From Diplonema japonicum (Eukaryota; Euglenozoa; Diplonemea; Diplonemida; Diplonemidae), in assembly GCA_964019335.1 (NCBI GenBank), contig OZ025711.1:248001-312000 (forward strand): a stretch of DNA of 64,000 bases, written 5' to 3'. The notes below the pieces were generated by a model. That model worked only from the letters and a program-made list of their open reading frames with translations, was not told the origin of the DNA and made no database searches. Shown one piece after another: positions 18,301 to 27,812 of this stretch; position 1 is the first letter of the stretch, and each line of letters opens with the position of its first letter. The position numbers were made by a program, and so were the translations under genes.

Positions 18301-21300
18301 CACTGTGCTCTTGTTTGCTTTTTAGCAGCGAAGTCTGTAACTCTTCTACTGCAGTTTTCATTTTGTCAAACGCTTGTTGCTTGGGTATCAATCTGTGATA
18401 CACCTCGGCAACATTGTGGACTGCCCTCACCCACTGGCACAAGTGCGCCGACACAGGGTTGAGGATACGAATCACGGCAGGTTGGAAGTCTGAGCTGTTG
18501 ATGACAGATTTGCACTTTGCAATAACGTGTTCAAAATTGGCTTCGATGTTGTAGTTTGCAAGCTTATCATAAATCCTGTCGGCAAGGAGCCTCTTGGCGG
18601 TGTCCCAGGAGGGCTTCAGCTCTAGCACATGCAGCACACTCTCCATGACCATGGCTACCTTCGGTAAGGGCGATTTGATAATAAGTAGTTCGTCGATATC
18701 CTTCTTTGTGATGCTTTTGATGTTTTCCAGTGCCACAGTCACAGCAGGCGTGCACTTCCCCAGCATCTGCTGGATGGAATCGCCCGCTGACACCACCCCG
18801 TCCTGCAGTTCGTTCAACCGTTCCTCCTGCTCGGATACCCTCAAGGCAGCCTCTGTGGTGGCCTGTGTGTCACGTTGTACCATCCTCGAAAAGTTATCGT
18901 TTTTATCGGCCAGCCCCTCCAAACTGGGAAGCAGGTCAGACAGCTCTTGCATGCGCTGCTTTTTCAGTTCTATCATTTCCTCTATCTGCACCACCGACCG
19001 AAGCCGCTTCTCTATCTTTTCTCGCAAAGTGTCTTCTTCATCTTGCGTGATACTCTCCACCAGTTTGGTGATATGCGTCATAGAGTAAACAATGTCATGA
19101 TTGTACTCGGTGGCAACAAAGACTGCGCCCATGTGCACCTGTGCAGCATATCTTGCGATGACCCTCAGCTCTTCTTTGTCCTTCGAAGGGTTGTTTTCTT
19201 TCAGCGTAACCATAGCTATATCAACTAGCGTGTCATGACCTTTGTGTGAGATGTAGCAGTGGCTGGCGGTGTTCACAACGGGAAGCATCATCTTGCGCAC
19301 GGTGTTCATCACAGGAGGCGAACAGAGAACCACCAAATGTAAATTGGACAGGCAGCCTTCTCTCACAGTTTCCATGAGCCCGACTGCTTTGTTTGATTTG
19401 TGCACGGAGTTGAGTCGAGCGAGATCAGTTGTGAATGAAGGTGTGAACAGGGACTGGGGAAGGTTACCGCCGATGAGAGACAGTGTCATGAAGACGACCT
19501 CGTAGACAGGGTTCCCTTCAGACAAGTCGCTCATGCTGTCCAAGTCGATGACAAGAGAGGACTTCTGCCATTCACATGCCGCCAACGACACGGCATCACA
19601 GAGGCCTTTCACAGTAGGAGTATGGATGAGCCTTGCTTGCACATAAGCAGCAGCCACGGAAAGCGACATTTTTCGGCCCGACCCACTATGTCCCTGAAGC
19701 AGCAAGGCACCTCCCGGCATGCTGAGAACCCTGGCAATACGTAGGCATAGCGCGATACTTTCTGTATTGAGGGACTCGTTGGGTGCGCAGCTCTCGAAAG
19801 GGTTCGCGCCGTGTTCGATCTCCACTATGGAGTCTATTCCGTAGTGCAGCAGCGGTGGGTGCTTGTGGCAGTGTGATTCGAACAACTGCATCAACGTCCC
19901 ATGACACCACTCACGGTCCTCCTCCGTGGTGAGCCTGTCTTCAAAGGTCCTGTGCATTTCGTGGTTCCACAGTGAATACAAATCATCTAACTTCACAAGG
20001 CTCGTGGTATTAAGCCCCAACCCCGCCACAGCCTGCACAACAGTGCTGAACGAGAACGCGTACCGTCCTTTTACCTCTTCTGAGAAGCACATATCCACCG
20101 CTTCCAGCATACCTATCCCCACAGCAACGCACCCATCGATGCCGGATACAAGGCGCTCGTGTGACGGCACTTCTTGCATCTTGCCCTCGAGGAGGGCTTT
20201 CAAGATCACCTTCTGTCTATTTGTTGAGACGGGCAGCTTCAACACAAGGCAGTTATGAAAAAGTCGTGCAGCAATCTTCGAGAGCTTGTCGGCGCGTGCC
20301 GTTGCTATGACGGCAGTTTTGGTGTCAAAGGCTGTACTTTGGTTGTAATATTTCTTGTGGCAGACAAGTTGTCGCAGCCACTCCGAGCACATGGGGCTAG
20401 TGGGGAGGTGCAGGTCGTCAATGCAGAACGTAACTGCCTTGCCAGGCACCAGTGTCTCGTGCGACAAGACGGACAGCCGTTGATATGTGCCCGAGACGAG
20501 ACTTGTTACCTGGTGCAGTGTAGCAGACTTGCCACAAGCACCCTTCCCGCTGAGTATCACACTATGCCCAGCATCTGCCATGGTGGCGCTTAGCTTGACA
20601 GCCGCGCACGTAGCATCATCTTGGATGAAGGGCAGCGGTGTGCTGGCCTCCTTCACAGACCACGGTACCCACTCTTGTGTTTCTATGTTGGGTTCAACAG
20701 CAAAGTAGTTTCCAGGGGGTTTTATCATCAACGCTTTGCACAATTCATCCAGGTTCTCGTGCCGGGTTGCCTCCTGGTCGCCAATGCTCCAAATGCATGC
20801 ATGTACCAAGAGCATAATGTATGTATCAGTCGTAGCTGGTTGGTGTGTCTGTACCAAGGCATCGAACAGGCGGAACATAGCTGTCGTTGCACTGCACGAT
20901 ACATAATAAGTTCCCACCCACTTGAGGAGTGCTGCTTCACACCTTGATGGGTCTACCCAGCCTGTGTACATTACGCTCTTGAAGTACTTGATGACGACAA
21001 GCTTGCAATCCAACTGTTCTTCTCCCAGGTAGACCAGCACCAGCTTCGATACCACTGCAGGGGTAAGCGAGGACAAGGAGTCAGTTTCCAACAGCAGCTG
21101 AACATCTGGGGGGATCTTCATCACGTCGTTGTCTGCCAACCGCATGCTGCGGTCCCTGTTGAGGAGGCAGCTTGTGGTGTCGAACCACGGTCCCATCGGC
21201 GAGTCGAACACAATGATCGTCGGCACTGTGCTGGATTGTACGACTGCTGGCACGATGCCAGGGAGCCACCCATGCTGTGCGTCGTATGCCCCATACAGCT

Positions 21301-24300
21301 GGCCAGACGTGTAGGCACATGGAGTCAACCACCGAAGCTCTGCGCCAACTGCATGGGCCCCGCACTTTACAGCAGCAGTCTTGCCAGTCATAGCACCACC
21401 GCAGATCAGGACATTGCTTGCACCGTGCAGGGCGTCCACTAGACTCGAGACGCATGACATCCCGTTACCATGCTCCACGTAGCCCAGGGCCTCCATTATA
21501 CCAGAAATGCTCACTTGTTCCCCTACAAGTTCACCCGTTTCGAAGAACCTCCCAAGCAGCACCACAAAGTGTCGCTGGTCTGCCGCTGGGATGGCGTCGC
21601 AAATCTTGGTTTTGATGCACTGCTCCATCAAGATTGTGTCGGGCAATGCTGACTGCTTTCGCATAGCGCTTACCTTTTGAATGACACTGTTCATCCACTG
21701 TAAGCTAAACACGCCGTCCAGCCCACTAGTACTGGCGCACATTTTAGTCAACGAGCCAAGGGTGGTACCCAGTTCTTCTGCGTTCGGGAAGCCGCACGCA
21801 AACAACAGTGCTATGGCAACCATCACAAAATCAGGCACTGTGAGTGCTATGGGCCGCACGGACTCCTTGACGCTCTGCGGTAGGTTCGGTAAGTAGTCCT
21901 CGTTGACAGTCATCAGGCACGTAAAACCATGCGTCAGGGACGTCTTGACCCCCATGTATGTGATGTTCGGTTTTCCGGCTGCAATGGTGCTGCCCAGTTT
22001 TACAGCAAGTTGCACAACCACCGACAGCACTGAAGACTGCAAACCATGCAGATTGTCAAGAAGCATCCAGCCACCAGCCTGTGCCACCCCAAGCATAGTT
22101 TTCGCTAGTTGCTGGGAGGCTATCTCCTGCATGCATGTGACCACCACGACGTGCTTCCCGATGGCTTGTGCATAATCCAAGACCGATTCTGTCTTCCCTA
22201 CTCCCGACGCTCCATAAATACAGCTGAAAGAGTTTGCTCTGAAGTTGCAGGCCAAGAGCAGGGTAGTTTTCTCCAGTTGCGGTGTCAGGACCAGCCGTGT
22301 CCTGCACCCGTAGTACTCATTACCGTACGTGTCCCAGAACATGGCGTGGTGCACCTTGTGTTGCAGACCTTCTTGGTATCTCCTAAAACACTTCTGCCAG
22401 CTGAAGTCATGTAGCGAGGTAGGGGCCTCTTGCACTAGCCTCGTCAGGATTTCCGCACCGTGCATAGCTAGGGTCACAGTAGACGCTAAGCTCAGTTTCT
22501 GTGACAAGGTGTGCGAGTCATTGACGGCTGCACGCTGGGTGATGACAAGGTTGTCATGATGCTCAACCTCACATGCCTCAAGGTTGCCGTCAGTGATGCC
22601 TTGCTCCACGAGCTGCGTCCAGGAAATCTCATCTGCCACTTGAACGGCTTGGGCAATAAAGCTGAAGAGCCAGGCTGACCTCCTGTTGCCCCTTGAGTAC
22701 TGTGCCTTGTTGCAAGACTCTTTTACTGCAGCTGTCATCGCCGACTGAAGCAAGTCAACAGCACTGCCTGTTCCGATATTCACAGGTGTGCAAAATGTGA
22801 GTGTTTCACCATCTAAAGACTCCGCAGACACAAAATACTTATCTGTCTTGTTTATTACCTTGACGAAGGGAAAGACTTTGGAATAGTCAGGCTCGGAGCT
22901 CAGCAGCTGCAGCAAATCCGCGTTGGACAGCACCTGCAGCCGTGCATTTGCCTTTCTCTTTGAGTTCAGGAACTGGTCCAATCCATCCCTCGCTATGCCC
23001 AGCATGCTTGACGCCTCCTTCAAGCGTGTGCGCACCTTTGAGTCAGTCAGGACCTTAAGTGCAGGTTTCGACTCTAGCTGCTTGGTGGACAGTTCCTTGA
23101 GAACAACATCGACAGGGATCAGTTCCTTCACGTCTACAACAGGTGTGCTTGCGGCTGTCTGTAGCCCCAGCCTGCTTTCTTGCAATGAGAGCCACATCTG
23201 CAGGTTGTCCGTTGCCTTGCTGAGACGGTCAATCCACGAGGACACCACCTGGTGCAGGTTCTGAATGAACTCCGAGTTCATGAGGTTAGTGGCCTGCACC
23301 AAGCTGTCTTCCAACTTATTCATCACCTGGTCACCATTGCTAATGACAGGCACAGACCGGATCATGGAGGCTTGCATGCACGTGGACCCCCACTCTTCTT
23401 CAAGCTCCGTGATCAAATTTTCCACGCCAGCTTGTCCTGTAGCAAGCCGGGATTGCGTTTCCACCAATTGTGTGTAATGAGTGATGTTCCACGCAAACAG
23501 GCTAGCAATAGAGTAGCCTGTAGACGAAGAGTAAGTGTGCTGGATGGCGTCGAATAAGGGTTTCCAGTGTTCTGGTTTCATCTGTTTGTTGGTGAGACAC
23601 ATAATGAGTGGGAGATGCTTCATCGCGTCCTGTGCTATGTTCAAAATATGGTGTGTTATGTTGAGTCCTTGCTCGGCGTGCATCTTTTCAGCATTTTCGT
23701 TGAAAGCTATGACCTGTTTCTCGAATTCATCTCCGTCCACTTCGTTGATCGGCAAGTTGTAAAAGTGCTGGTGCGTCTCCTTCCAGTTCTGGAGGACGTT
23801 CCATGTCATTTTCCTCGATTCCAAAAGCATTCGTGTTGCCGTGTTTGTCGTCACCTGCCCGCACCCCACGCCCTCCTGGTACATCATAAGCTCTTCGATC
23901 TGTTTTTCTTTAATTGTGACTTGCTTGTCAAGATTCTCCAGATGTTCCAAGGCTACGTCGGGAGCTGTGCTGCTCGAAGTGAGAATAGTTTCACTTAGCT
24001 TGTCTTCGATGACAAGGAGCTCGTTCACTACAGTGTCCATCTGGTCTTTGATCTCCGCCATGATCGTTCGTATTTTGGATTGTTTAAACTCTCGGGTGCT
24101 GGACACCACTGTTTGCAGGGTTTCGATAACTGTCGGCGAGCTAACTAACGCGTCCCGTTGGCTGCGGTCCTCGATGGTGAGAGGGTAGCCCCGCTTGTCG
24201 ATCATTTCGAACAGCAGCTCTGCCTCTTCCTGTCTGGTGATGAAGTTGTTCATCTCAGCATCTACCTCGCGCAGTGAACGTGCCAACGCGGAAAAGACCG

Positions 24301-26443
24301 CCAGCTTTGTTGATGTTTCGCTGACAGAACGCTTCGCAGCAGCCACGTCCTTGAGGAGGGAACTCATCCGCAATCGCCACAGCCTGATGATCATGTCCTC
24401 AACAGTCTTCTCCCTCTCCAGCAGCTTGGGCATGATGTCATCCTTCGTAACGAACATGTTTACATGCACCGCACCAAACGACTTGCTGTACAGACCTGAC
24501 AGGTCCTTTAGTATCTGGGCCAGCCTGTTGAATATTTCCCTGAAGGAGCTTGGGCGTGCTGCATCGCTGCTCCACTCTTTTTCTGTGGATTCCCAACCGG
24601 ATGTCAGGAAGTAGTACCCAGACCGGATGCATGCGTACTTGCTGATAAAATGTGCTGCATGTGTGTACCCAGTGTCGATGGTCTGACGCATGGTGTCCAG
24701 CGAGGCCTGCACACGGAAGTCGTTGAAGCAGTCAAAGTGCATCGTGCTGCGCGTGACACGATACTGCGACAGAAGAGGGCTGTAGAAGTGCTTCGCCTCC
24801 TTGTTGGCCAGATCGCACAACCCTTTGATCGTGTCCAGCAACGATGCCTGCATGAGCGACTGGGGCGGTGCGAAGGTTGTCTCCTCTTCTTCATAGATCA
24901 TCTTCACGTGTAGGAGGATCAGAGGCTCCGTGGTCCCCGTCACAGCTTGGTTAATTACCTCCATCTGAGTCAAGATGAACTTGAACAGGCACTCTGCCAC
25001 GATGTAGTGCACGAGCCGCAGAAAGCTGTCGATGCGCTCTGCGTCTTCCATGCACCGCTTCATGTATGACATGCGCGACAGAGTGTTTATCTTCTCTTGT
25101 GCCATGGACCGTACCTTGAGGCGTGTCCGTACAACGGGCACTGCAGGGATGGCCTGCAGCTCCTCAACATCCGCCTTTGCACTAAGGCAGCTGTAGTATG
25201 AACCTTGGATGGAGAGCCGCATCCCATTCGACAGCGAGCTGATCTGCACGTTGTGCTTTGTCGATATCTCCTTCGTGTGCCGTGTGTCGATAGGCTTCGG
25301 CAAGTCGATGGTGACGGCGGAAGCGGGGCCCTTCTCCTCCATCTGGCATTTCACGTACTGCTTGATGACCTCCATGCTCGCTGCATCGGGTACGTCGGCA
25401 CGTGTCTTGATCCCTTCGCAGCATTCACTAAGCGTGCTTTGTATCTGCTGCAGGGTGTTCGCAATCTCGTTGGCCACATTCTCCTTCTTTGCCATCTGCG
25501 CTGCTTTGAAGTTCCCGAGCGCAACGTCCAGCTCTGTCCCCGATATGGACTCCTTCCTAGACAGCAGGGCAATGCCTTCCGCCATTTGCAGTTGGTACGC
25601 CAGCTCGTGCACAACACTGAGGACAGGCGCGAAGACGCTTTTCGAGACAAGCAGGTGTCTGGCAAGCTTCGCTCTGGTCATCTTGTACAGCAGGCGCTTC
25701 ACGTTGCGGCGCCACCTGGTGAGTGCCTTGCGGATGAGGTAGTATTTGAAGAAGCGGACCTTTCTGAGAACAGAGTACATAGACGCCTGGCGGACCCACT
25801 GCGAGAGGAGCATGACCTCAGCAGGCTTGTCGGGGATGACGTGCACGACGCCTGTGTGACTGAAGATGTAGTACTCCTCGTTGGGCTGGTTCACAGGTGT
25901 CACGAGGAGGTCATATGGAGCGTACCTGGCTGTGACGGGGGCCAGATGCACAAACTTGACATTCGTATCATGGTTGGGGTCAGCGAAGAAGGAGATAACG
26001 TCTGAAGAGGTACTGAGCAAGGACCTTGCCCGCGACCCGTCCTGGGCCGCCTTGGTCACCTCGCCCAAGGGGAGGCAAGACGAGACTGTGTTTGCGTGGT
26101 CCCTCTTGTGGAGGTAGCCAGGGTCGAAGGTGTCGACAAACGCCTCATCGTCGCCCAGCACGTACTTCAGCAGGCAGCTTTCCTTGCTTCTCTTGTTCCC
26201 CGTCAAGGGAATCACAAGTCTCTGCGGCGGCGTCGGCAGCATCATCTCCGCTTCCCTGGCCTCTTTCTTGCTGTAGCAGTACAACGGTGCCGCCCGCCCG
26301 CCATCTTTGAACAGCTCCTCGACACACTGCGGCTCACAAGCCCCCTGTGCCTCGCAAGGGGCAGTGTGTATGGTGACAGGCTTGTTGCTGAAGCGGGTGA
26401 AGGAGGTCACCCTGGGGGCAGCAGGGGGGCGGGGCCCATCCAT
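15314..26443 (-). CDS. Dynein heavy chain, axonemal-type and divergent
   Basis: A single uninterrupted frame encodes 3,709 residues, somewhat short for a dynein heavy chain (about 4,000-4,600). Tail and linker occupy ~1-1,390. P-loops appear in order: AAA1 GASGVGKT (1411-1418), AAA2 GGAMTGKT (~1684), AAA3 GKGACGKS (~1966) and AAA4 GHSGSGRK (~2251). The coiled-coil stalk with the microtubule-binding domain spans about 2465-2750, including KKDIDELLIIKSPLPKV. The C-terminal domain retains GLSLASGRWEGG, matching the family's GLYLEGARWD motif. AAA1 Walker B reads GGWMLLDN where GAWACFDE is usual, so the catalytic Glu is Asn1464 (codon 22052-22054). The GYAGR segment after sensor I is also missing. 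I infer a ciliary dynein with weak or no AAA1 hydrolysis. An acceptor lies three bases before the ATG. Confidence 0.93.
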   Translation of the reverse strand: MDGPRPPAAPRVTSFTRFSNKPVTIHTAPCEAQGACEPQCVEELFKDGGRAAPLYCYSKKEAREAEMMLPTPPQRLVIPLTGNKRSKESCLLKYVLGDDEAFVDTFDPGYLHKRDHANTVSSCLPLGEVTKAAQDGSRARSLLSTSSDVISFFADPNHDTNVKFVHLAPVTARYAPYDLLVTPVNQPNEEYYIFSHTGVVHVIPDKPAEVMLLSQWVRQASMYSVLRKVRFFKYYLIRKALTRWRRNVKRLLYKMTRAKLARHLLVSKSVFAPVLSVVHELAYQLQMAEGIALLSRKESISGTELDVALGNFKAAQMAKKENVANEIANTLQQIQSTLSECCEGIKTRADVPDAASMEVIKQYVKCQMEEKGPASAVTIDLPKPIDTRHTKEISTKHNVQISSLSNGMRLSIQGSYYSCLSAKADVEELQAIPAVPVVRTRLKVRSMAQEKINTLSRMSYMKRCMEDAERIDSFLRLVHYIVAECLFKFILTQMEVINQAVTGTTEPLILLHVKMIYEEEETTFAPPQSLMQASLLDTIKGLCDLANKEAKHFYSPLLSQYRVTRSTMHFDCFNDFRVQASLDTMRQTIDTGYTHAAHFISKYACIRSGYYFLTSGWESTEKEWSSDAARPSSFREIFNRLAQILKDLSGLYSKSFGAVHVNMFVTKDDIMPKLLEREKTVEDMIIRLWRLRMSSLLKDVAAAKRSVSETSTKLAVFSALARSLREVDAEMNNFITRQEEAELLFEMIDKRGYPLTIEDRSQRDALVSSPTVIETLQTVVSSTREFKQSKIRTIMAEIKDQMDTVVNELLVIEDKLSETILTSSSTAPDVALEHLENLDKQVTIKEKQIEELMMYQEGVGCGQVTTNTATRMLLESRKMTWNVLQNWKETHQHFYNLPINEVDGDEFEKQVIAFNENAEKMHAEQGLNITHHILNIAQDAMKHLPLIMCLTNKQMKPEHWKPLFDAIQHTYSSSTGYSIASLFAWNITHYTQLVETQSRLATGQAGVENLITELEEEWGSTCMQASMIRSVPVISNGDQVMNKLEDSLVQATNLMNSEFIQNLHQVVSSWIDRLSKATDNLQMWLSLQESRLGLQTAASTPVVDVKELIPVDVVLKELSTKQLESKPALKVLTDSKVRTRLKEASSMLGIARDGLDQFLNSKRKANARLQVLSNADLLQLLSSEPDYSKVFPFVKVINKTDKYFVSAESLDGETLTFCTPVNIGTGSAVDLLQSAMTAAVKESCNKAQYSRGNRRSAWLFSFIAQAVQVADEISWTQLVEQGITDGNLEACEVEHHDNLVITQRAAVNDSHTLSQKLSLASTVTLAMHGAEILTRLVQEAPTSLHDFSWQKCFRRYQEGLQHKVHHAMFWDTYGNEYYGCRTRLVLTPQLEKTTLLLACNFRANSFSCIYGASGVGKTESVLDYAQAIGKHVVVVTCMQEIASQQLAKTMLGVAQAGGWMLLDNLHGLQSSVLSVVVQLAVKLGSTIAAGKPNITYMGVKTSLTHGFTCLMTVNEDYLPNLPQSVKESVRPIALTVPDFVMVAIALLFACGFPNAEELGTTLGSLTKMCASTSGLDGVFSLQWMNSVIQKVSAMRKQSALPDTILMEQCIKTKICDAIPAADQRHFVVLLGRFFETGELVGEQVSISGIMEALGYVEHGNGMSCVSSLVDALHGASNVLICGGAMTGKTAAVKCGAHAVGAELRWLTPCAYTSGQLYGAYDAQHGWLPGIVPAVVQSSTVPTIIVFDSPMGPWFDTTSCLLNRDRSMRLADNDVMKIPPDVQLLLETDSLSSLTPAVVSKLVLVYLGEEQLDCKLVVIKYFKSVMYTGWVDPSRCEAALLKWVGTYYVSCSATTAMFRLFDALVQTHQPATTDTYIMLLVHACIWSIGDQEATRHENLDELCKALMIKPPGNYFAVEPNIETQEWVPWSVKEASTPLPFIQDDATCAAVKLSATMADAGHSVILSGKGACGKSATLHQVTSLVSGTYQRLSVLSHETLVPGKAVTFCIDDLHLPTSPMCSEWLRQLVCHKKYYNQSTAFDTKTAVIATARADKLSKIAARLFHNCLVLKLPVSTNRQKVILKALLEGKMQEVPSHERLVSGIDGCVAVGIGMLEAVDMCFSEEVKGRYAFSFSTVVQAVAGLGLNTTSLVKLDDLYSLWNHEMHRTFEDRLTTEEDREWCHGTLMQLFESHCHKHPPLLHYGIDSIVEIEHGANPFESCAPNESLNTESIALCLRIARVLSMPGGALLLQGHSGSGRKMSLSVAAAYVQARLIHTPTVKGLCDAVSLAACEWQKSSLVIDLDSMSDLSEGNPVYEVVFMTLSLIGGNLPQSLFTPSFTTDLARLNSVHKSNKAVGLMETVREGCLSNLHLVVLCSPPVMNTVRKMMLPVVNTASHCYISHKGHDTLVDIAMVTLKENNPSKDKEELRVIARYAAQVHMGAVFVATEYNHDIVYSMTHITKLVESITQDEEDTLREKIEKRLRSVVQIEEMIELKKQRMQELSDLLPSLEGLADKNDNFSRMVQRDTQATTEAALRVSEQEERLNELQDGVVSAGDSIQQMLGKCTPAVTVALENIKSITKKDIDELLIIKSPLPKVAMVMESVLHVLELKPSWDTAKRLLADRIYDKLANYNIEANFEHVIAKCKSVINSSDFQPAVIRILNPVSAHLCQWVRAVHNVAEVYHRLIPKQQAFDKMKTAVEELQTSLLKSKQEHSALETAMTNLNADHKNTTKEYLNAQDKRLKAECVVERASVFTDAVSDRLEMWREEAMVMQQRVKDIKEGLLDMAATIYAPPLDRKGRVQLFRKLRENLALPTDDSWEWIPRTPNSEERQVWETNSLPSDIHSFQSASFMMASKLPPLLVDPHGCALLWVQNTHHDAIICKPINVDTINEAVRSGSVLIIEGVEEFTSQILSLLRDSETAAKGFKLLLTSLTPLYHPLVNTIDFSAHEGLGSCLTFGTTLLRDPQLAADLVQTLANISSQNAIKETLLEELLEIISGIEGSATDHPTLAVEIRTNKVAMDLADHDKKEGMNILKRLLLLREQYVPSAEVVSVLSEICEWCAEHGVRSPMFFSMEQFLILGGDKPDMLPLFCAGLSRMKRAAFVLQHSMRGAVQECTLSAEEMRFIQRPVVSKNLDKALDAINRALPASRVPEIVRICDQHFNTIEEAGSWVMESSPLEGFQKLLIMSALSPSLLYGAVEQLYPIVRANPIPTVLTHALPKVPIIVPADVDGIHPTRMIQKLGMQANQLEGLSIAVASEQHKEIYQKLQCAMHLGTWFLLLDCEHAPDLLTALLNELLQSDVDNGFLMWIHAPLTIIPPSFVAASLKCAFDKPTTVQGSLVSSFETRPLTDSRELQSATNKLCMVHSLLSGLASIKEWGSSHLHMAFDTLVLMSPTINDYVSIMSSVFSSTETFPWLVERIARTIVAVDSREPVEDTAEDMLQGLVPLVSFVQPSDNRSVVSHNAHDTPILEIQKMHPDTSLPLEAATHTLPHPMLKCLLSEVAAYNKLTSLVLADFKCPDSVTREHFEHGRVPEEWVKRSYPTELALGAWLLDLKYKLRWFHEWVHQGPPPAYWLSAFMRPKEFLTTVVLIASLEKDLCVQRVEMSLLVLEETEGENIDGYPDDGFYIYGLSLASGRWEGGAVVADSEAYAPFPAVHLRPGIAQFVRSYNSPVFRTASYQGAVDYTLPLPCANSSDALACGVCLVLT

Positions 26444-26445
26444 GC

Positions 26446-26475
26446 CTGTTTATAAAAGGGTTGACAAGAGAAGAA
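26446..26475 (-). promoter_or_regulatory. Predicted trans-splice acceptor
   Basis: The sense sequence CTTCTCTTGTCAACCC, then TTTTATAAACAG, ends two bases before the dynein ATG at 26443. Confidence 0.45.
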
Positions 26476-26545
26476 GCTAGAGCTAGATGGGTTTCAATAA
26501 TACAGTTACACAAATAAAAGTAAAAAAGAAAAAGAAAAAAAAAAA

Positions 26546-26902
26546 CTAAGGGCTGGGACTGGGACTGGGGCTGGGGCTGGGCTGGATAAGATCTGTCCCA
26601 GCACCCCGCTCGAACTCCCTCACGAACTCCCTCCAGTACCGTGTGGGACGCTTCTTCCGTTTTCCAGGAGAAGGGGAAGGAGAGGAGTGCGAAGGATGGT
26701 GCATCCCATCTTCATATGGAACAGGTACCCTTCCCTCAATGGAGTACTTCCGAGGCGCTACCGGTGGTGGTGGTGGGAATGACGCAGCATTCCCATGTTC
26801 GATTGTCTGCACACCACCTATGCTCACTCTTCTATTTTCCGGAACTGGGCTCGGTGACTTCGCCCTCCTCAGAGGGGAGAATCTTCTATCCTCTCGGATC
26901 AT
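26546..26902 (-). CDS. Small Pro/Ser-rich basic protein, uncharacterised
   Basis: The frame encodes 118 residues beginning MIREDRRFSPLRRAKSPSP and ending in a run of SP dipeptides. It contains a poly-Pro stretch followed by VAPRKYS, which could be an SH3 ligand, and a basic KRKKRPTRYW segment. Codon composition is GC-rich like true genes nearby. After the candidate acceptor CCCCAACAG, an earlier out-of-frame ATG opens a 10-codon frame (MQYKIYDPRG) that overlaps this start. Either that short upstream frame is real, or an unseen 5' exon joins here. I recognise no family. Confidence 0.5.
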   Translation of the reverse strand: MIREDRRFSPLRRAKSPSPVPENRRVSIGGVQTIEHGNAASFPPPPPVAPRKYSIEGRVPVPYEDGMHHPSHSSPSPSPGKRKKRPTRYWREFVREFERGAGTDLIQPSPSPSPSPSP

Positions 26903-27812
26903 AGATTTTGTACTGCATCCTGTTGGGGGTGTTCTTTTTTTTTTCTTTTGCTATGTAACTTGGACTTTGTTTCTTTTCCAGAAGACGACTCGCCCCCCCC
27001 CCCCCCCCCCGAGACGAGAAGAAGAAAAATAAAACACGCAAAAAAAAAAAATGGGGGAAATAATACTCAGTGGGAAGGAGAAGGCAGAGACGAAGCGGGA
27101 GTAAGAAATGAGACAAGAGAAAATTATATAGGGAAAAAAAAAGGGAAATAATAACCTTCCACCCCCCCCCCCCCCTCTCTTCTAATAAAAAGGGTGTGCA
27201 CGTGTTGAGAACGGGGGGATTCTGAGATGTACTCATTGTAAGTTTCTTTTTTTTTTTCTTTTGTTTTTTTCTTTTCTCATGAAAGAAAAAAAATCCTCCC
27301 CTCTGGGTTCCCGGAGGAGGAGGGCTAGCACTCTCCTTATGTCAGATAAGTCTTTTACTTTATAGCTTATTTTTCTTTTTTTTTTGAGAACGGGGGGACG
27401 CACACCAAAAGAAAAAAGCGAAAACAAAAAAAAAAAAAAAAACAAAAAACAATAAATAAAATAAGAAAAGAAAGAAGAAAGGCCTCTCTGTTGCATGCGC
27501 GAGTATAATACAGGTTTCACAATTATGTTTTCAAAAGAAAAAAAAAATACTGTTCCCGCCTTCTTCTGTCTACCTTCTCCCTCTCAAGAGGACTCCGAAA
27601 AGTGTTTTCTTTTTTTTTTCTTTTTCCAGAAGTATCGTAAGGGCATATGGGGGGTAAACTGCAGAGTGTTTGCAGAGTGTTGAATAATCGAAAAGCAGGA
27701 AAAACCTGGAAGGGGGCTCAAATATTTCTTTAAAAAAGAGAGAAAAAAACCAAACAACATTGCTGCTTCTTTCCAAGAGCAAAAGAAATGAAGGGAAACA
27801 AACAAAAAAAAC
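26903..27812. other. Intergenic, homopolymer-rich, no confident gene
   Basis: The stretch contains runs of C, G, A and T of 9-19 bases. A 15-mer, TTGAGAACGGGGGGA, occurs twice at 27205-27219 and 27384-27398. A short GC-rich patch near 27300-27340 and a frame starting MSTSQNPPVLNTC near 27236 may be an exon of an undetected gene, but I cannot connect it to anything. Confidence 0.45.

Noticed and set aside
27205-27398. 15-mer TTGAGAACGGGGGGA present twice
   Set aside because: It is too short and next to G runs. It could be chance or slippage, and no structure or gene is attached to either copy.
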